Origin: Erodium maritimum
Lineage: Eukaryota > Streptophyta > Magnoliopsida > Geraniales > Geraniaceae
DNA length: 64,000 nt
Direction: 5' to 3'
Assembly: GCA_963921825.1 (NCBI GenBank)
Contig: OY997588.1
Coordinates: 55,126,803 to 55,190,802 of the forward strand
Every line of letters begins with the position of its first letter. Positions within the stretch are counted from its first letter, which is position 1. The notes beneath the pieces are model-generated. The model did not search any database. It saw only the letters and a program-made list of their open reading frames with translations, and had not been told where the DNA came from. Positions 34,640-45,197 of the stretch are shown in pieces. The position numbers and the translations under genes are program-made.

Positions 34640-35363
34640 CAGCTCTCTCTCTTCTCTTTAATTTTTGATCAGCCCATTGCGCTTCTCTCTTCCTCCTTGT
34701 TTCTTCGCCGACTCAACATATAGATCAAATAGTTGGTTCCAATTTCTTCGAGAACCCCCAATTCTATTATCAACAGTTGAGGTTAGGGTTCCGATTTGCT
34801 TTTGATTCCTGTGTGATTCATTTAATTGATGCAATTTCCCCCCTATAAATCTATGTCTCATGGGTAACTCTATAGATATATTCGGCTTTACATCGTTGAT
34901 TATTCGTTATATAAATCTTGGTTCTGCCCCTGGATTAGGGTTATGGATTTAGAAATTAAACGTCTTGTCCATTGACTTTAGAAGACAAGGAAGTAAATCC
35001 GGCATGAATTCGAATGTAGCAATCCTTGTTGTTGGCTCAAAAAAGGAATGCCCTTGAGGTGTTCGACGAAATGCCCCAATGAGTTTGGTTGCAGTTACAT
35101 TCAGTATTTGTAGCATGTTTTGCTTGCTATTAGTTAATGGGTCTGACTTACGAATGCAGGAGAGGAAAAGAGACATGTCCATGTGTTACCCATCAACACC
35201 CAAACAACTGGCCATGAGCGCCGGGTGCTTCTTGGCAGGTGCCGGCTTGTTTGCATTTGGTTTGCACCTGTCTTATGTCCATGTTGCTCCACAACGTGCT
35301 CGCATCAAGGCTCGGAACGAGTTTGTTATGGAGCATTTCAAGAGGAAGCATGGCGCCAAATGA
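34640..35363 (+). CDS. Small single-pass membrane protein (62 aa), plant-specific
   Basis: The coding part is 35175-35363 and starts ATGTCCATG. A leader exon of about 34640-34779 is suggested by a donor (CAGTTGAG|gttagg) at 34780, and the acceptor (cgaatgcag|GAGAGG) ends at 35159. The protein MSMCYPSTPKQLAMSAGCFL continues into a Gly/Ala/Phe-rich hydrophobic stretch (about residues 11-33), then a short basic tail ending in K-R-K-H-G-A-K. This looks like a single membrane span with a basic cytoplasmic or matrix tail. It resembles short hypothetical proteins conserved in plants, but I do not know a function. A longer in-frame start at 35079 would use intron sequence and is unlikely. Composition and splice signals suggest a real gene; expression data would settle it. 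Confidence 0.6.
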
Positions 35364-35941
35364 TCCATGTCCGTCTTGTTTCAGACTCTCTCTTTTACGT
35401 GTGTAAGTATTGATTGATAACTAAAACCAGTCAATAGCCTCACACTACAGGGCACTGGTAATTTCTATCAAAACATTTCAGCTCTTATGAAACCTTTCTG
35501 AATTAAGGATTGAAATTTTCTTCTTGCTGGATCACAACTACTTTAGGTCATGATAAAGTTAATGTCTTCTTCTTCTTCTTCTTCTTATGGTAATAAGATA
35601 AATTGCCCATCAGGCCTTGGCCTCTACTCGGAACCAGTTCTGGGGTTGAGATCCGGTGGAGATTAATCTCTACCCAACTTATAATGGTGACGGATATGTA
35701 CCATCTAAAATTCGGAATGGTCAAAAACGAGGAGATTTTGGGAAGAAGGTGCCAAAATCCCTTTGTATTAAATAAAGGGTTGAGTATATTTTGGAACATT
35801 TTTGTTTTGGTCATGTATTTTTAAGGTCCCATATATTTAAAATATCCAACAAATTATCTTTTGATTGCAGATTTTTTTTTCAAAAAGAGAAATAATTAAA
35901 AGGATAACATAAAATAACTGTTTTATCCTTTTCTATATTAA
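35364..35941. other. 3' flank of the small gene, with a (CTT)n repeat
   Basis: It probably holds the 3' UTR to about 35550. A (CTT)n microsatellite lies at 35565-35587. After it comes a repeat-like stretch (35600-35830). No gene is seen. Confidence 0.45.
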
Positions 35942-35950
35942 ATTAAATTA

Positions 35951-37220
35951 ATGTCTTCTCTCTGCCCTAGTGCTGCGGCGCCGCACAGAGTGGAAGGATG
36001 GACCATGTTCATGATCAAGGCCATGGTCCTAGCCATGATGATGCTTTCGAGTCTCGAAGCAACCACCATCCATGGAGAAGTTATTCCTTGAAATAGCTTG
36101 GGTAGCAGACGCAACCCTATTAGGGCTTTGCGATCAGCGGCGGCTCCCGAGGGGGTCTTGTCGCAGGTGGGGGACGGTGGCTCCCGAGGGGGCTTTCGTC
36201 GTCGGAGCCCACCATGAGGATCGTGTATCCGAAACTGTATTTGCTGAATTTCGGCGTGCCAGGAGGGGAAGATAGGCTGGCGGGGATCAGCGAGGAGAGC
36301 TCGTGATGGGGAAGTTCAGAGGTCAGGAACGGCGGCGGCGTCTTGGCAGAGGAGGTCGGCTGCGCTGGATCTGTCATCGCCGGGGGAGGAGAAGGAGTCG
36401 TCCCTTGTGTTCTCCTCGGTCCGGCGATCGGTGGGTGATGGTCGGGGTGGAAGCGAGCGGGCCAGGCAAGGTTCTGGACGAGATCGTGCGCCGGCGCGGG
36501 CGGCGGCTTTGGGGCTGGTGGTGGAATTTTCGTCGGCAGCGGCGGTAGTTAGGCGAAGAAGTCAGGGCAAGGGGGTACTGCACGGGAACCCTAACCCTAA
36601 TGGGCCGACTCTGGGCCGTGGGGATGGGATGGGCTGCACGAATGGGCTCATGCAGGATGCGAGTGGTTCACACGCAGCAGCGGCGGGGGGCTACAAGCAC
36701 CCTCGCCTACAGGAATGAGTTTGAGGTGGCCCGGGGAGGGGTGGGTCGACTTTGACCCCTTCCCGGCGGATAGATGGCGACGGTTCCATCTTCAGTCGAT
36801 AACTGTCTCCCCTACCAGTCCGGAGTCAGCAATCCCGCGTTCAGGAGCCCTACCATTATCACTCAAGTGAGGACGACGCACGCTGACATACCGAGGGAGA
36901 TGTAGGTCCACCAGTGTTCCCCTAAACGTGGCTGGCTTCGCCTCGTACCAATTGGAAGAAGAATTGGAAGAAGAATGCTGTACCGGTGTCACCAGACGCT
37001 ATCGCAGATACCCCCTTCATCCGCAACCTTGCACTAGAGCCGTTTTTATTGCTTTCGTTCCATTTCAATTTACTAGTTGGTTTGAATTATGTAGGTGGAG
37101 TATGATTACATGCCCACCCAAGTTGGTTTTTGCCTATGTAGGTGGAGTACGGTTTCAGTACCCACCAAATTATTCTCTTATGATTTAATACAATTGCATG
37201 GTTATCCTCAAAAAAAAAAA
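35951..37220 (+). mobile_element. Short LINE-like retroelement, perfect 9-bp TSD
   Basis: The 1270-bp element is flanked by attaaatta at 35942-35950 and 37221-37229. It ends in an A11 tail (37210-37220). The 5' part is GC-rich and coding-like, with a double CCCTAA motif near 36590; the 3' part (36540-37215) is shared, inverted, with 37240-37800 and with 45210-45690. No reverse transcriptase or endonuclease is present. Confidence 0.75.
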
Positions 37221-37235
37221 ATTAAATTATTCTTA

Positions 37236-38611
37236 TTTTTTTTTTTGAGAATAACAATTGCAATAGTATTAAAACATAAGAAGATAGTTTGGTAGGTACA
37301 CAAACGTACCCCACCTACATAAGCAAATCCAACTAACAAACAGAAATGAAACGGAAAGCAATAAATTCGGCTCTAGTAATTGGGGATGGACGAAGGGGAT
37401 ATCTGCGGTAGCGTCTGGTGACACCGATACATCATGCTTCTTCCAAATGGGACGAGGCGAGCCAACCAAGTTTAGGGGAATACTGGTGGACCTACATCTC
37501 CTCCGGTGTGTCAGCGTGCGTCGTCCTCCCTGAACTGATAATGGTAGGGCTCCTGAACGCGGGTTTGCTGACTCCGGACTGGTAGGGGAGACAAATATCA
37601 ACTGATGATGGTGCCGTCGCCATCCATCCGCCGGGAAGGGGCTAAAGTTGATCCACCCCTCCCCGGGCCACCTCGGACTCATTTCTGCAGGCGAGGGTGC
37701 TTGAAGCCCCCCGCCGCTGCTGCTTGTGAATCCATGAAACCATGTGTTCGGCCCAACCCATCACTCAGGCCCAGCTCCGGCCCATTAGGGTTCTCTTGTA
37801 GCACCCTTTTGCCTTTGCTTCTTCGCTAAGCCGCCGCCGACTCCTCCGCCTCCGTGTCCGATGATACCTCCATCACCGGCCCCCCTGCCTTCGTCCCTGG
37901 CACCATCAACGACCCCCGTTGGTCCGGTTCGACGACCGTAGGCGGTCTCGATCCCACGCCCCTCACAGCCCGAGGTCTTGGACCTCTCGCCAGCGTCCGT
38001 CGACTCCCTGCCGCCGCGGTGTGCGACCAACCTCCCCCCAACAGCGGAGATCCACCACTCCTCGTGGCCGAGAAGCACATGGGAGAGGATAAACTACCCC
38101 ATAGCGTCAGCGACTCCGGAAACGTGGCGGACGCCTCCTTCTCCCCAGTCTCGTCCTCCATCATCGGCGAGATCAGCCCAGCCACTTCCCCCTGGGCTGC
38201 CCCCATTCCGACCACCTGCCCAACGTCCCCATACAAAACACCGACCTCCATCACCGCCCAATCCTTCACAACCCCGACGTCCACACCCACCCTGCCGCCG
38301 GCCACATCCTCCACGACCGCCGCACGTTCAGCATACCATAGGGAGAGGTCGCCGGAGGGACTAGAGAACCGAGCCACCTCATACACCGAAGAAGACGTCT
38401 TTGCTGGTGAGACTCGGCTTTTTCCACGATGAGGAACAGATTTGGGTTGGAGGACAACACCGCTTGCGGTGGAGAAGTCGGGTTTCATGTCCCTCCCCAA
38501 CAAGCATCACCGGAATTTCCCTATCGAGCATCGCCAGATTTTTGCAGATTTAGAACCGGCGATGTTTCGAGCCTCCAGATCAGCTTCAAAGCAAAAAAGT
38601 ATCAAAAAGAT
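37236..38611 (-). mobile_element. Short LINE-like retroelement, tail-to-tail with its neighbour
   Basis: A 10-bp flank (attattctta at 37226-37235 and attactctta at 38612-38621, nine of ten) bounds it. On the plus strand it starts with a T-run, so its poly(A) end faces the poly(A) end of the element at 35951-37220. Its 5' part encodes an open frame of 225 codons (38503-37826) whose end, with R-R-T-L-A-R-G-P-R-P-R, resembles the frame at 47633-47265, so it carries the start of a LINE ORF1. ORF2 is absent. Confidence 0.75.
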
Positions 38612-38752
38612 ATTACTCTTACATGAACAAACATATTGATATACAGTACATAGATGGTAGAGTGAAGAATTTAATGAAATAATACAAAAGAATAAAAAAA
38701 TAACAACATAATAAACCGGTATGAGCTCATATTTAACTACTCTTAATATTAT

Positions 38753-40188
38753 GGGTTATTATCATCCGAGTACCCTAAAAATACTTGGTTTTCATCCGAG
38801 CACCCTAAAAATACTTTGTGATATATAAATACTCAAACAAAACATTGTGTTTCAAATCAGTACCCGCCGTTAGTTTCAGTCTATTTTCCAACCATTTTTC
38901 CATCCAAACACCTAAAAAGTCCAAAATACCCCTCCTTAACAGTCAAATTTACAAACCATACCATTGAATTTCAAAAAATATTTCCATTTATTTATTTTCT
39001 TAAAATCAGTTTATTTATTTTTAAAAAATAGATTTTATTTAAAAAAATCAAAATTTATTTAATAAAATCAGAATTTACTTTAAAAAAATTAGATTGTATT
39101 TTTTTTAAATCAAAATTTACATTAAAAAATTTGTTTATTTATTTTTTATTCAACTTTTATTTTTTTAGTTCATTTTTACTTTTAATTTTTAGTAAAAGTC
39201 AATTTTTTTTATGTTAGTTCTTTATTTTCATTAATAATTCTTTAATTCTTAATTAATTGTTTAGTTTTCTGAAAAGGGGATCTGGGTTCATCGTTGTGTT
39301 CATCCAAAAAGGGATCCAGTTTCATCCAAATCGACAATCCTCCTCGCTACAGAACCCATCTGAACCCCACCATCAATCTACTGTTCAACCCATTAATTCA
39401 CAAACTCAAGAGAAGAATTGAATCCATAGACTACGATAGCCAAAATTTACAATTTCAACACAGTCAATCTCTACATAAAATACCAATATGCAGCATCAAC
39501 ACAAGAACTCAGACTATACTTTCATTTTCTTCCCCAATCACAACTCTCTAACCTCAACCTTATATCTCCATCACCCGAAATCAAAATCCCATAAAAAGTG
39601 GCGAGACCGAGGAGATCGGGGTCGAGGTGGGTTTGGGTACGGTAGGTACGATAAGGACTCAGTTTTGAAGCTGCTCTCCTTCTCGTCTGGTCCTTCTCCA
39701 TGTCGTCTCCGTCCAGCTCGTGTTTGTTTTGTGGATCTGGAGGCGTGTTTGTTTTGTGGAGTGGCTGGTGAAAGAGGTGAGCTCGAGGGTTTGGAATGGC
39801 TGCTGAAGAAGAAGAGAAGGTGAACCGGTGGTACAACGTGAAGGTGGTGGAGGTCTGGTGGTGAAGGTAAGGGCTGCGGATCTTGAGGGAGGTGGTGATG
39901 GCGAGGAAGTGGAGAATGGAGGTTGTGTGGAAATTAAAAGATAAAGGGATTAGGGTTTTAAACATAAAGGGAGCAATTTTAGGGAGAGGGGTAGTGTTGT
40001 CATTTTTAATAAAATTGGGGTCATGTGCTAGGCACATGACCATTTTCCATCCAAAATGGATGGAAAACTAACGGCGGGTACTGATTTGAAACACAATGTT
40101 TCGTTTGGGTACTTATCCGTCGCAAAGTATTTTTAGGGTACTCGGATGAAAATCAAGTATTTTTAGGGTACTCAGATGATAATAACCC
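38753..40188. mobile_element. Mutator-like non-autonomous element, 9-bp TSD
   Basis: The ends are GGGTTATTATCATC and its inverse, with arms of about 150 bp that contain two copies of catccgagyaccctaaaaata and then gccgttagttt. The flanks are taatattat (38744-38752) and taatattaa (40189-40197), eight of nine, as expected for Mutator-like insertions. The interior has aaatcaga(a)ttta-type repeats at 39000-39120 and a 170-codon antisense open frame (40043-39522) with no recognisable domain. Related to 31988-34061. Confidence 0.8.
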
Positions 40189-40213
40189 TAATATTAATCA
40201 TAATCATCAAAAC

Positions 40214-40557
40214 TGTTGTGGAGTGGCAAATGCATGACACATGTGGCCACTACAATCAATATGACACCATTACTTGCATGTTGGTAGTGTATGTGGTAAT
40301 GTCTCATGTGTTCTTTGTTTCTATAAATAGAGGTGTCAACCCTTGTATTTCACTATTACTACTACAACTTGATACAACACAACTCATATACACAAACACC
40401 TTTTTGTAAACACTCTCATGATGTGAATAGAATCCTTTTTCTACTCTCCAATTTCTAAGTGTTATTTGTTGTTTGCTCGTTAACCAACCCGTAGACACCA
40501 ATCTTGTATTACACAGAGCTATTGGTGTTGGTTCCATCCAAACTCGATTCTACAACA
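40214..40557 (+). repeat. Copia 5' LTR, 344 bp
   Basis: It starts TGTTG and ends CAACA, a perfect 5-bp inverted repeat. A TATAAATA box lies at 40322-40329. The bases after it, cgttatcagcacga, contain the TTATCAGCACGA priming motif seen in many plant Copia elements. Confidence 0.8.
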
Positions 40558-40589
40558 CGTTATCAGCACGAACTGCTCGTTTGTTCAGG

Positions 40590-42348
40590 ATGGATAACTC
40601 GACAAAGTTTCGTTATGCACCCTTTAAACTGGATGGGAAGAACTATTATGGGTGGGCGTTGGACACGACTCTCCACTTAGGGATGGCAATGGGCCGGGTC
40701 TAGCTCGGGTCTTGTGATACCCGTACCCGATCCGATTTTCCTACATGTAGCCCGAGCCCGCCCAAGACCCGATAGTGGCCCACTTGTTGCCCAACCCGTT
40801 TGTGGCCCGACCGAGTCGGGTATTACCCTGCTCGCCGAATATAAGAGTTGTATTTTTTTTTTCATTCCAGGATACCATAATTTTATTTCACTACTCTATT
40901 TATATTGACAAATCATGTATATATGATGTATAAAAGTTTCATATATTTATATGAAACATACAGTCTCATCATCTCGGAAAGTAAAACAAGTAACATCAAA
41001 CCAAAACTAATCACTTCTATTTTTGTTATTCTAATGACTAATAAACTAAAATCAAATCTAATTATCCATATATTATAATCAAGTCTCATCTTTTTCTCAT
41101 TTCCAATCATTAAAGTTCAAGTATTCACATCAACATCGACCATGGTATTTTCCTGAATCAAAACAAGAAATATTAAGATATAAAAATAATTTTAACAATA
41201 TATTACCTTGTATGTCTTTAAAATATTTATAATATATCTCATCATCTTCATCATAATCAAAGAGTAGAAACATATATATAGGTTAGAAACCTAAAAATTA
41301 ACAAATAAATTTAGTTTTTTTTTTTAATTTAGTAACCTATCGGGCCGGGTCTGGGCCGGGTAGTACCAAACCCGATCTCAGCCCGAGCCCGGTTAAAATC
41401 CCGATCAAACTAACTCGGCCCGACCCGTTTATACAATGGGCCAAGTCTAGCCCGATTTTTTCGAGTCGGGCAGGTCGGGTCCCCTATCTCCACTTAAGAT
41501 ACTAGAATATTGGAGACGCCATAAAAGAAGGGAATAACGAATCGGTTAAAAACAAAGCATCGGGCACAATATTAATCTGTCATCATATGCATAAAGACCT
41601 ACGACTTGAATATCTGGCTGACGAAGATCCCTTTGATTTATGGGTTCAGCTCAAGGAGAGATTTGAACATATGAAAGCAATAGCTCTCCCTCGTGCCCTA
41701 TATGATTGGTATAACATCAGGTTACAAGACTTTAAGTCTGTAAATGAGTACAATTCGGTCATGTTTAAAATTGTTTCCAAGCTTCGCAGTCGTGGTGAAA
41801 AGATAACTGACGAATCTATGCTTGAGAAAACATTCTCCACATTCCATCCCTCGAATATCCTCCTACAACAACAATATCGAGAAAGAAAGTTTCATAAATT
41901 TACAGATCTGATTGCTTGTTTGCTCGTTGCAGAGCAAAACAATGAATTATTAATGAAAAACCATCAAACTCGCCCTATAGGTAGTGCTCCATTCGCATAA
42001 GTGAATGTGACAGGATATGATGGTAGCTTTGGACCCAGACGAGGTCGAGGACCCTTTAGAGGTCAAGGTCAAGGTCGTGGACGTGGTCGCAGTCATGGTT
42101 ATGGGCATAACAATTTCCAACCTTATAGAAGAGATAATAAGGTGTACCACCAGAAGTGGACACGACATGAGAAAGGAGAAGGCCCACAGAACCAGACTCC
42201 CAAACATGCTGAAACCAAATGTTACCGATGTGGAGGAGATGATCATTGGTCACGTGTATGTCACATACCAAGCCACTTGGTGAAGTTATACCAAGAGTCG
42301 ATCAAGGGAAAAGATAAGGTCGTTGAGACAAACGACAAATTTTATTGA
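40590..42348 (+). pseudogene. Copia gag pseudogene, split by a hAT element
   Basis: The start MDNSTKFRYAPFKLDGKNYY is the plant Copia gag N terminus. After removal of 40679-41486 the frame continues, with one early stop, into L-W-V-Q-L-K-E-R-F-E and the retrotransposon gag region (41587-42000). After a stop come an Arg/Gly-rich stretch and a zinc knuckle CYRCGGDDHWSRVC (C-x2-C-x4-H-x4-C) at about 42220-42261. Confidence 0.85.
40679..41486. mobile_element. Non-autonomous hAT element in Copia gag, perfect 8-bp TSD
   Basis: The 808-bp element starts TAGGGATGGCAATGGG and ends in the inverse of TAGGGGACCCGACC. The 8-bp flanks tctccact at 40671-40678 and 41487-41494 are identical. The ends carry many gcccgacccg motifs; the middle is AT-rich. 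There is no transposase. Confidence 0.9.
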
Positions 42349-42599
42349 TCATGTGAGCCTTGAAGATGCTCCAATCAAACTTACAGTCTCCGACTTCTTT
42401 AAAGATGAGGACGGAGATGTGGACCGTGATGAAAATGTGGCTTAAACTTATGTTTTTCAGTATTCCCCTTCTTTTGGCTGATGTAATATATGTGTATGAT
42501 ATTTTTGTAATCCTTTCACAACTATGCAAACTAATGGGATACTTTTTGTCTATGAAAGGATATGGGTCCCAACTATGGATTACGTGTTTGTAAAAATGA

Positions 42600-43790
42600 T
42601 GGCGATTTGTAATTGATAGTGCTACTATGCACACAATCCCGACAAACAAGAAAAAAATTTCTTGTCTAACCTTGGTTGAAGCAAATGTAGCACAATTATG
42701 GGTACTGGAAGTATGATAGAGGACTCCGGAAGAGCTACCTTGGTATTAGAAAATGGAACAAGGTTGAGTACCCATAATGCTTTGTATGCAAGTAGATCCA
42801 GAAGAAATCTACTCAGGTTTAAAGATATTCGTGACAACGTATATCATGTCGAGACCAAAAATGAAAATGAGACTGAGTTTCTCTGTATCACCAGAAGTGA
42901 CAATAATGGTGAAAAGCGTGTACATGAAAAATTACAAGCCCTATCATCAGGATTGTATTATACAACCATAAGAGCAATTGAAACTTACACTACTATGAAC
43001 CAGAAGTTCATTAATTCAAATGCTTTTATGTTTTGGCATAATCATCTTGGTCATCCTAGATTAACGATGATGCATAGGATTGTTGAAAACTCATTTGGAC
43101 ACTCTTTAAAGGGCTAGAAAATCCTAATGTCCAATGAGATATCATGTACAGATTGTTCACAAGGAAAATTGGTGGTCCGACCTTCGCTAACCAAGGTTAA
43201 TGTTTAATCTCCATCTTTCTTGCATAGGATTTAGGGAGATATATGTGGCCCCATTCATCCATTTAGCGGACCGTTAAGTTATTTCATGGTCCTAATAGAC
43301 GCATCCAGCAGATGGTCTCATGTATGTGTGTTGTCAACGCGAAATGTTGCATTTGCTAAACCGTTGGCACAAATTATTAAGTTGAGGGCACATTTCCCAA
43401 ATCATCCGATTAAGTCTATTCGTCTCGATAATACTGGTGAGTTTACATCAAGAGTTATTGATGATTACTGCATGAATTTATGCATTGATATTGAACATCC
43501 CATTGCACATGTTCTTACCAAAAATGGTTTGGCAGAATCGTTTATTAAATGTATACAGGTAATTGCACATACATTACTAATGCAATCAAAATTACCTACT
43601 TATGCATTGGGAAATGTTGTATTACATGCTGCATCTTTAATTCGGTTGAGGCCTAGTGCATATCACCAATATTCTCCTGTGCAACTTGCATGTGGTCATG
43701 AACCTAATATATCTCATTTGTGAACCTTTGGTTGCGCAGTACGAGTGCCGATCGCACCTACTCAATGCACAAAAATGGGACCCCAACGTC
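42600..43790 (+). pseudogene. Copia protease remnant and integrase pseudogene
   Basis: Near 42615 is I-D-S-A-T-M-H-T-I, in the place of the protease active-site D-S/T-G. The GAG pre-integrase block has W-H-N-H-L-G-H-P at about 43037 and C-T-D-C at about 43148, giving the H-H-C-C zinc site. The catalytic core follows: D in M-V-L-I-D-A-S-S, D in I-R-L-D-N-T-G-E-F, and E in N-G-L-A-E-S-F. The frame is broken at about 43117-43280. It stops at 43723 and the family sequence continues only to about 43790. Confidence 0.83.
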
Positions 43791-43794
43791 CGAG

Positions 43795-45190
43795 TATGGC
43801 TCATCGGTGGCAAGTGATCAGGATTCGTGAGGTCAGCCCGGCTCCGGGGCTATCAACTTCATCGAAGTCTCTCGAGTCTAGCCTTTCTAGTCTTCAAAAC
43901 GACATCTCGTCCTGCTCGCTGGAGGAGAAGGAAGAACATGAGGTTATTGTCGCGTACTGCCCGATGGACCCCTCGGTCATCGCCTGTCAGTAATTCGCGA
44001 TGATGGGTAGGCTCTGGTCTTCAAACCGCATCGGAAGGAGGTTCTCCTCCGGATAATCACCAAGGCCTGGGGAAGAGCGGCGGAGGGCCTTGTGATCAAG
44101 GATATAGGACTTGGGATCTTCGGGTTCTACTTTGACTCTAAGGAGGCGCGTGCATGGGTCCGGGGCAACGAGCCATGGTGCTTTGACGGACATCTACTCC
44201 TCTTTGGGGACTTGGACTCGATGGCTAGGGAGCCTCTCGCTCTTGACTGACTTCAGCTATTGGTTCATGTCTATGGGCTTCCTCCGTTAGAACGAACTCG
44301 GACAACGGGGGAGACCATTGGAGCGGTGCTCGAGTTGTGTGTAGAAGTCTCATTCGATCAATGGGGAAGTTGCTAGGGAGGGAATGTGAGGGTCTGATTT
44401 TGGCACTTGGTAAAGCGCCCTTTGCGCCGACATCTACTGCTGCGGTTCAAGGAATTTCCGGACCCGGTTCGGGTCTCCCTCACGTTCACCAAGTTGCCAT
44501 CCTTCTGCTACAATTGTGGGATGATTAGCCACATTGTCCAGGAGTGTGACATGCCGTTTGTCTACTCCTCTATCTTGGAGTTCCATAAGGATAGGGGAGC
44601 AAAGGTGTATGCGACTGACTAGAATACCCACGGACCTCGGCTGAAGACCGAGACTGTATCCCGATGCATTATACCTAAGTCCAGGGACTCGTGGCGTTAT
44701 CTAGGCTAGTGCGATAGATCCCGAGTGGTGTAACTAGAGGACCAGGCAACTCTCTGGGAGCAAGAAAGCCAAAGTTTCAGGTTTGCCTGGACCCATTGAC
44801 GGGCTTGGACTTAGAGCCGGACCTGGGGCTGAAGTTGGAGCTGGTTTTGGAGATGTAGTCGGTAGCAGCAGAGTGAAGAGGGGTTCGGCTGGTGAACCCC
44901 GAGATGATCAGACGAGGGCTGGTAAGCAGCCCCGCCAGGAGGAATGTTAGGTTCTCGGGCTTTAGAGACTAAATCCGGGCGGGGTCCTTCGTTCAAGCCT
45001 TACCTCCTCCTACTGAAACATTCCTTGCTATGGTTTATTAGCAGGACTTCCAATTTCCCTTTGTCAACCCTTTTTTTTTGTTTATTGTCTATATGACATA
45101 AAAATACTCGGTGACAATTATAGCTTTAAAAGAACTGCGAACGTGTTGTTCAAGACATGTTCTTATCTTTAGTGGACAGAAATTCTCATG
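43795..45190 (+). pseudogene. LINE ORF1 unit without ORF2 (copy A)
   Basis: Frames over 43980-44620 carry the DUF4283-like part (A-R-A-W-V-R-G-N-E-P-W-C-F and V-Y-G-L-P-P) and a knuckle CYNCGMISHIVQEC (C-x2-C-x4-H-x4-C) at about 44508-44551. A downstream stretch with agccccgcc and ggcggggtcc (44920-44985) is shared with copy C at 50235-50300 and would normally lead to ORF2, but none follows. The 5' side is fused to truncated Copia integrase. Frameshifts and stops are common. Confidence 0.7.
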
Positions 45191-45197
45191 TCGCTTT

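Larger units (their letters stand above)
40214..43790 (+). mobile_element. Ty1/copia LTR retrotransposon, 3' truncated
   Basis: The order is 5' LTR (40214-40557), primer-binding region, gag start at 40590, a hAT insertion (40679-41486), the rest of gag with a CCHC knuckle, a protease-like D-S-A motif near 42617, and integrase to about 43790. Gag before protease and integrase before any reverse transcriptase is the Copia order. Reverse transcriptase, RNase H and the 3' LTR are missing; the sequence passes straight into LINE ORF1. Several stops and frameshifts make it dead. Confidence 0.88.

Noticed and set aside
35079-35174. Upstream ATG at 35079 as the start of the small membrane protein
   Set aside because: The sequence before 35160 behaves as an intron ending in gaatgcag; the extra residues look like a second artificial hydrophobic segment.
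36587-36602. Telomere-like CCCTAA repeats
   Set aside because: Only two units are present, in the leader or body of retroelements, where telobox-like motifs are common. This is not an interstitial telomere.
37826-38503. A 225-codon open frame as a host gene
   Set aside because: It is shared with 47265-47633 and lies between a poly(A) tail and a target duplication, so it is retroelement ORF1 sequence. Frames on the other strand are equally long because of base composition.
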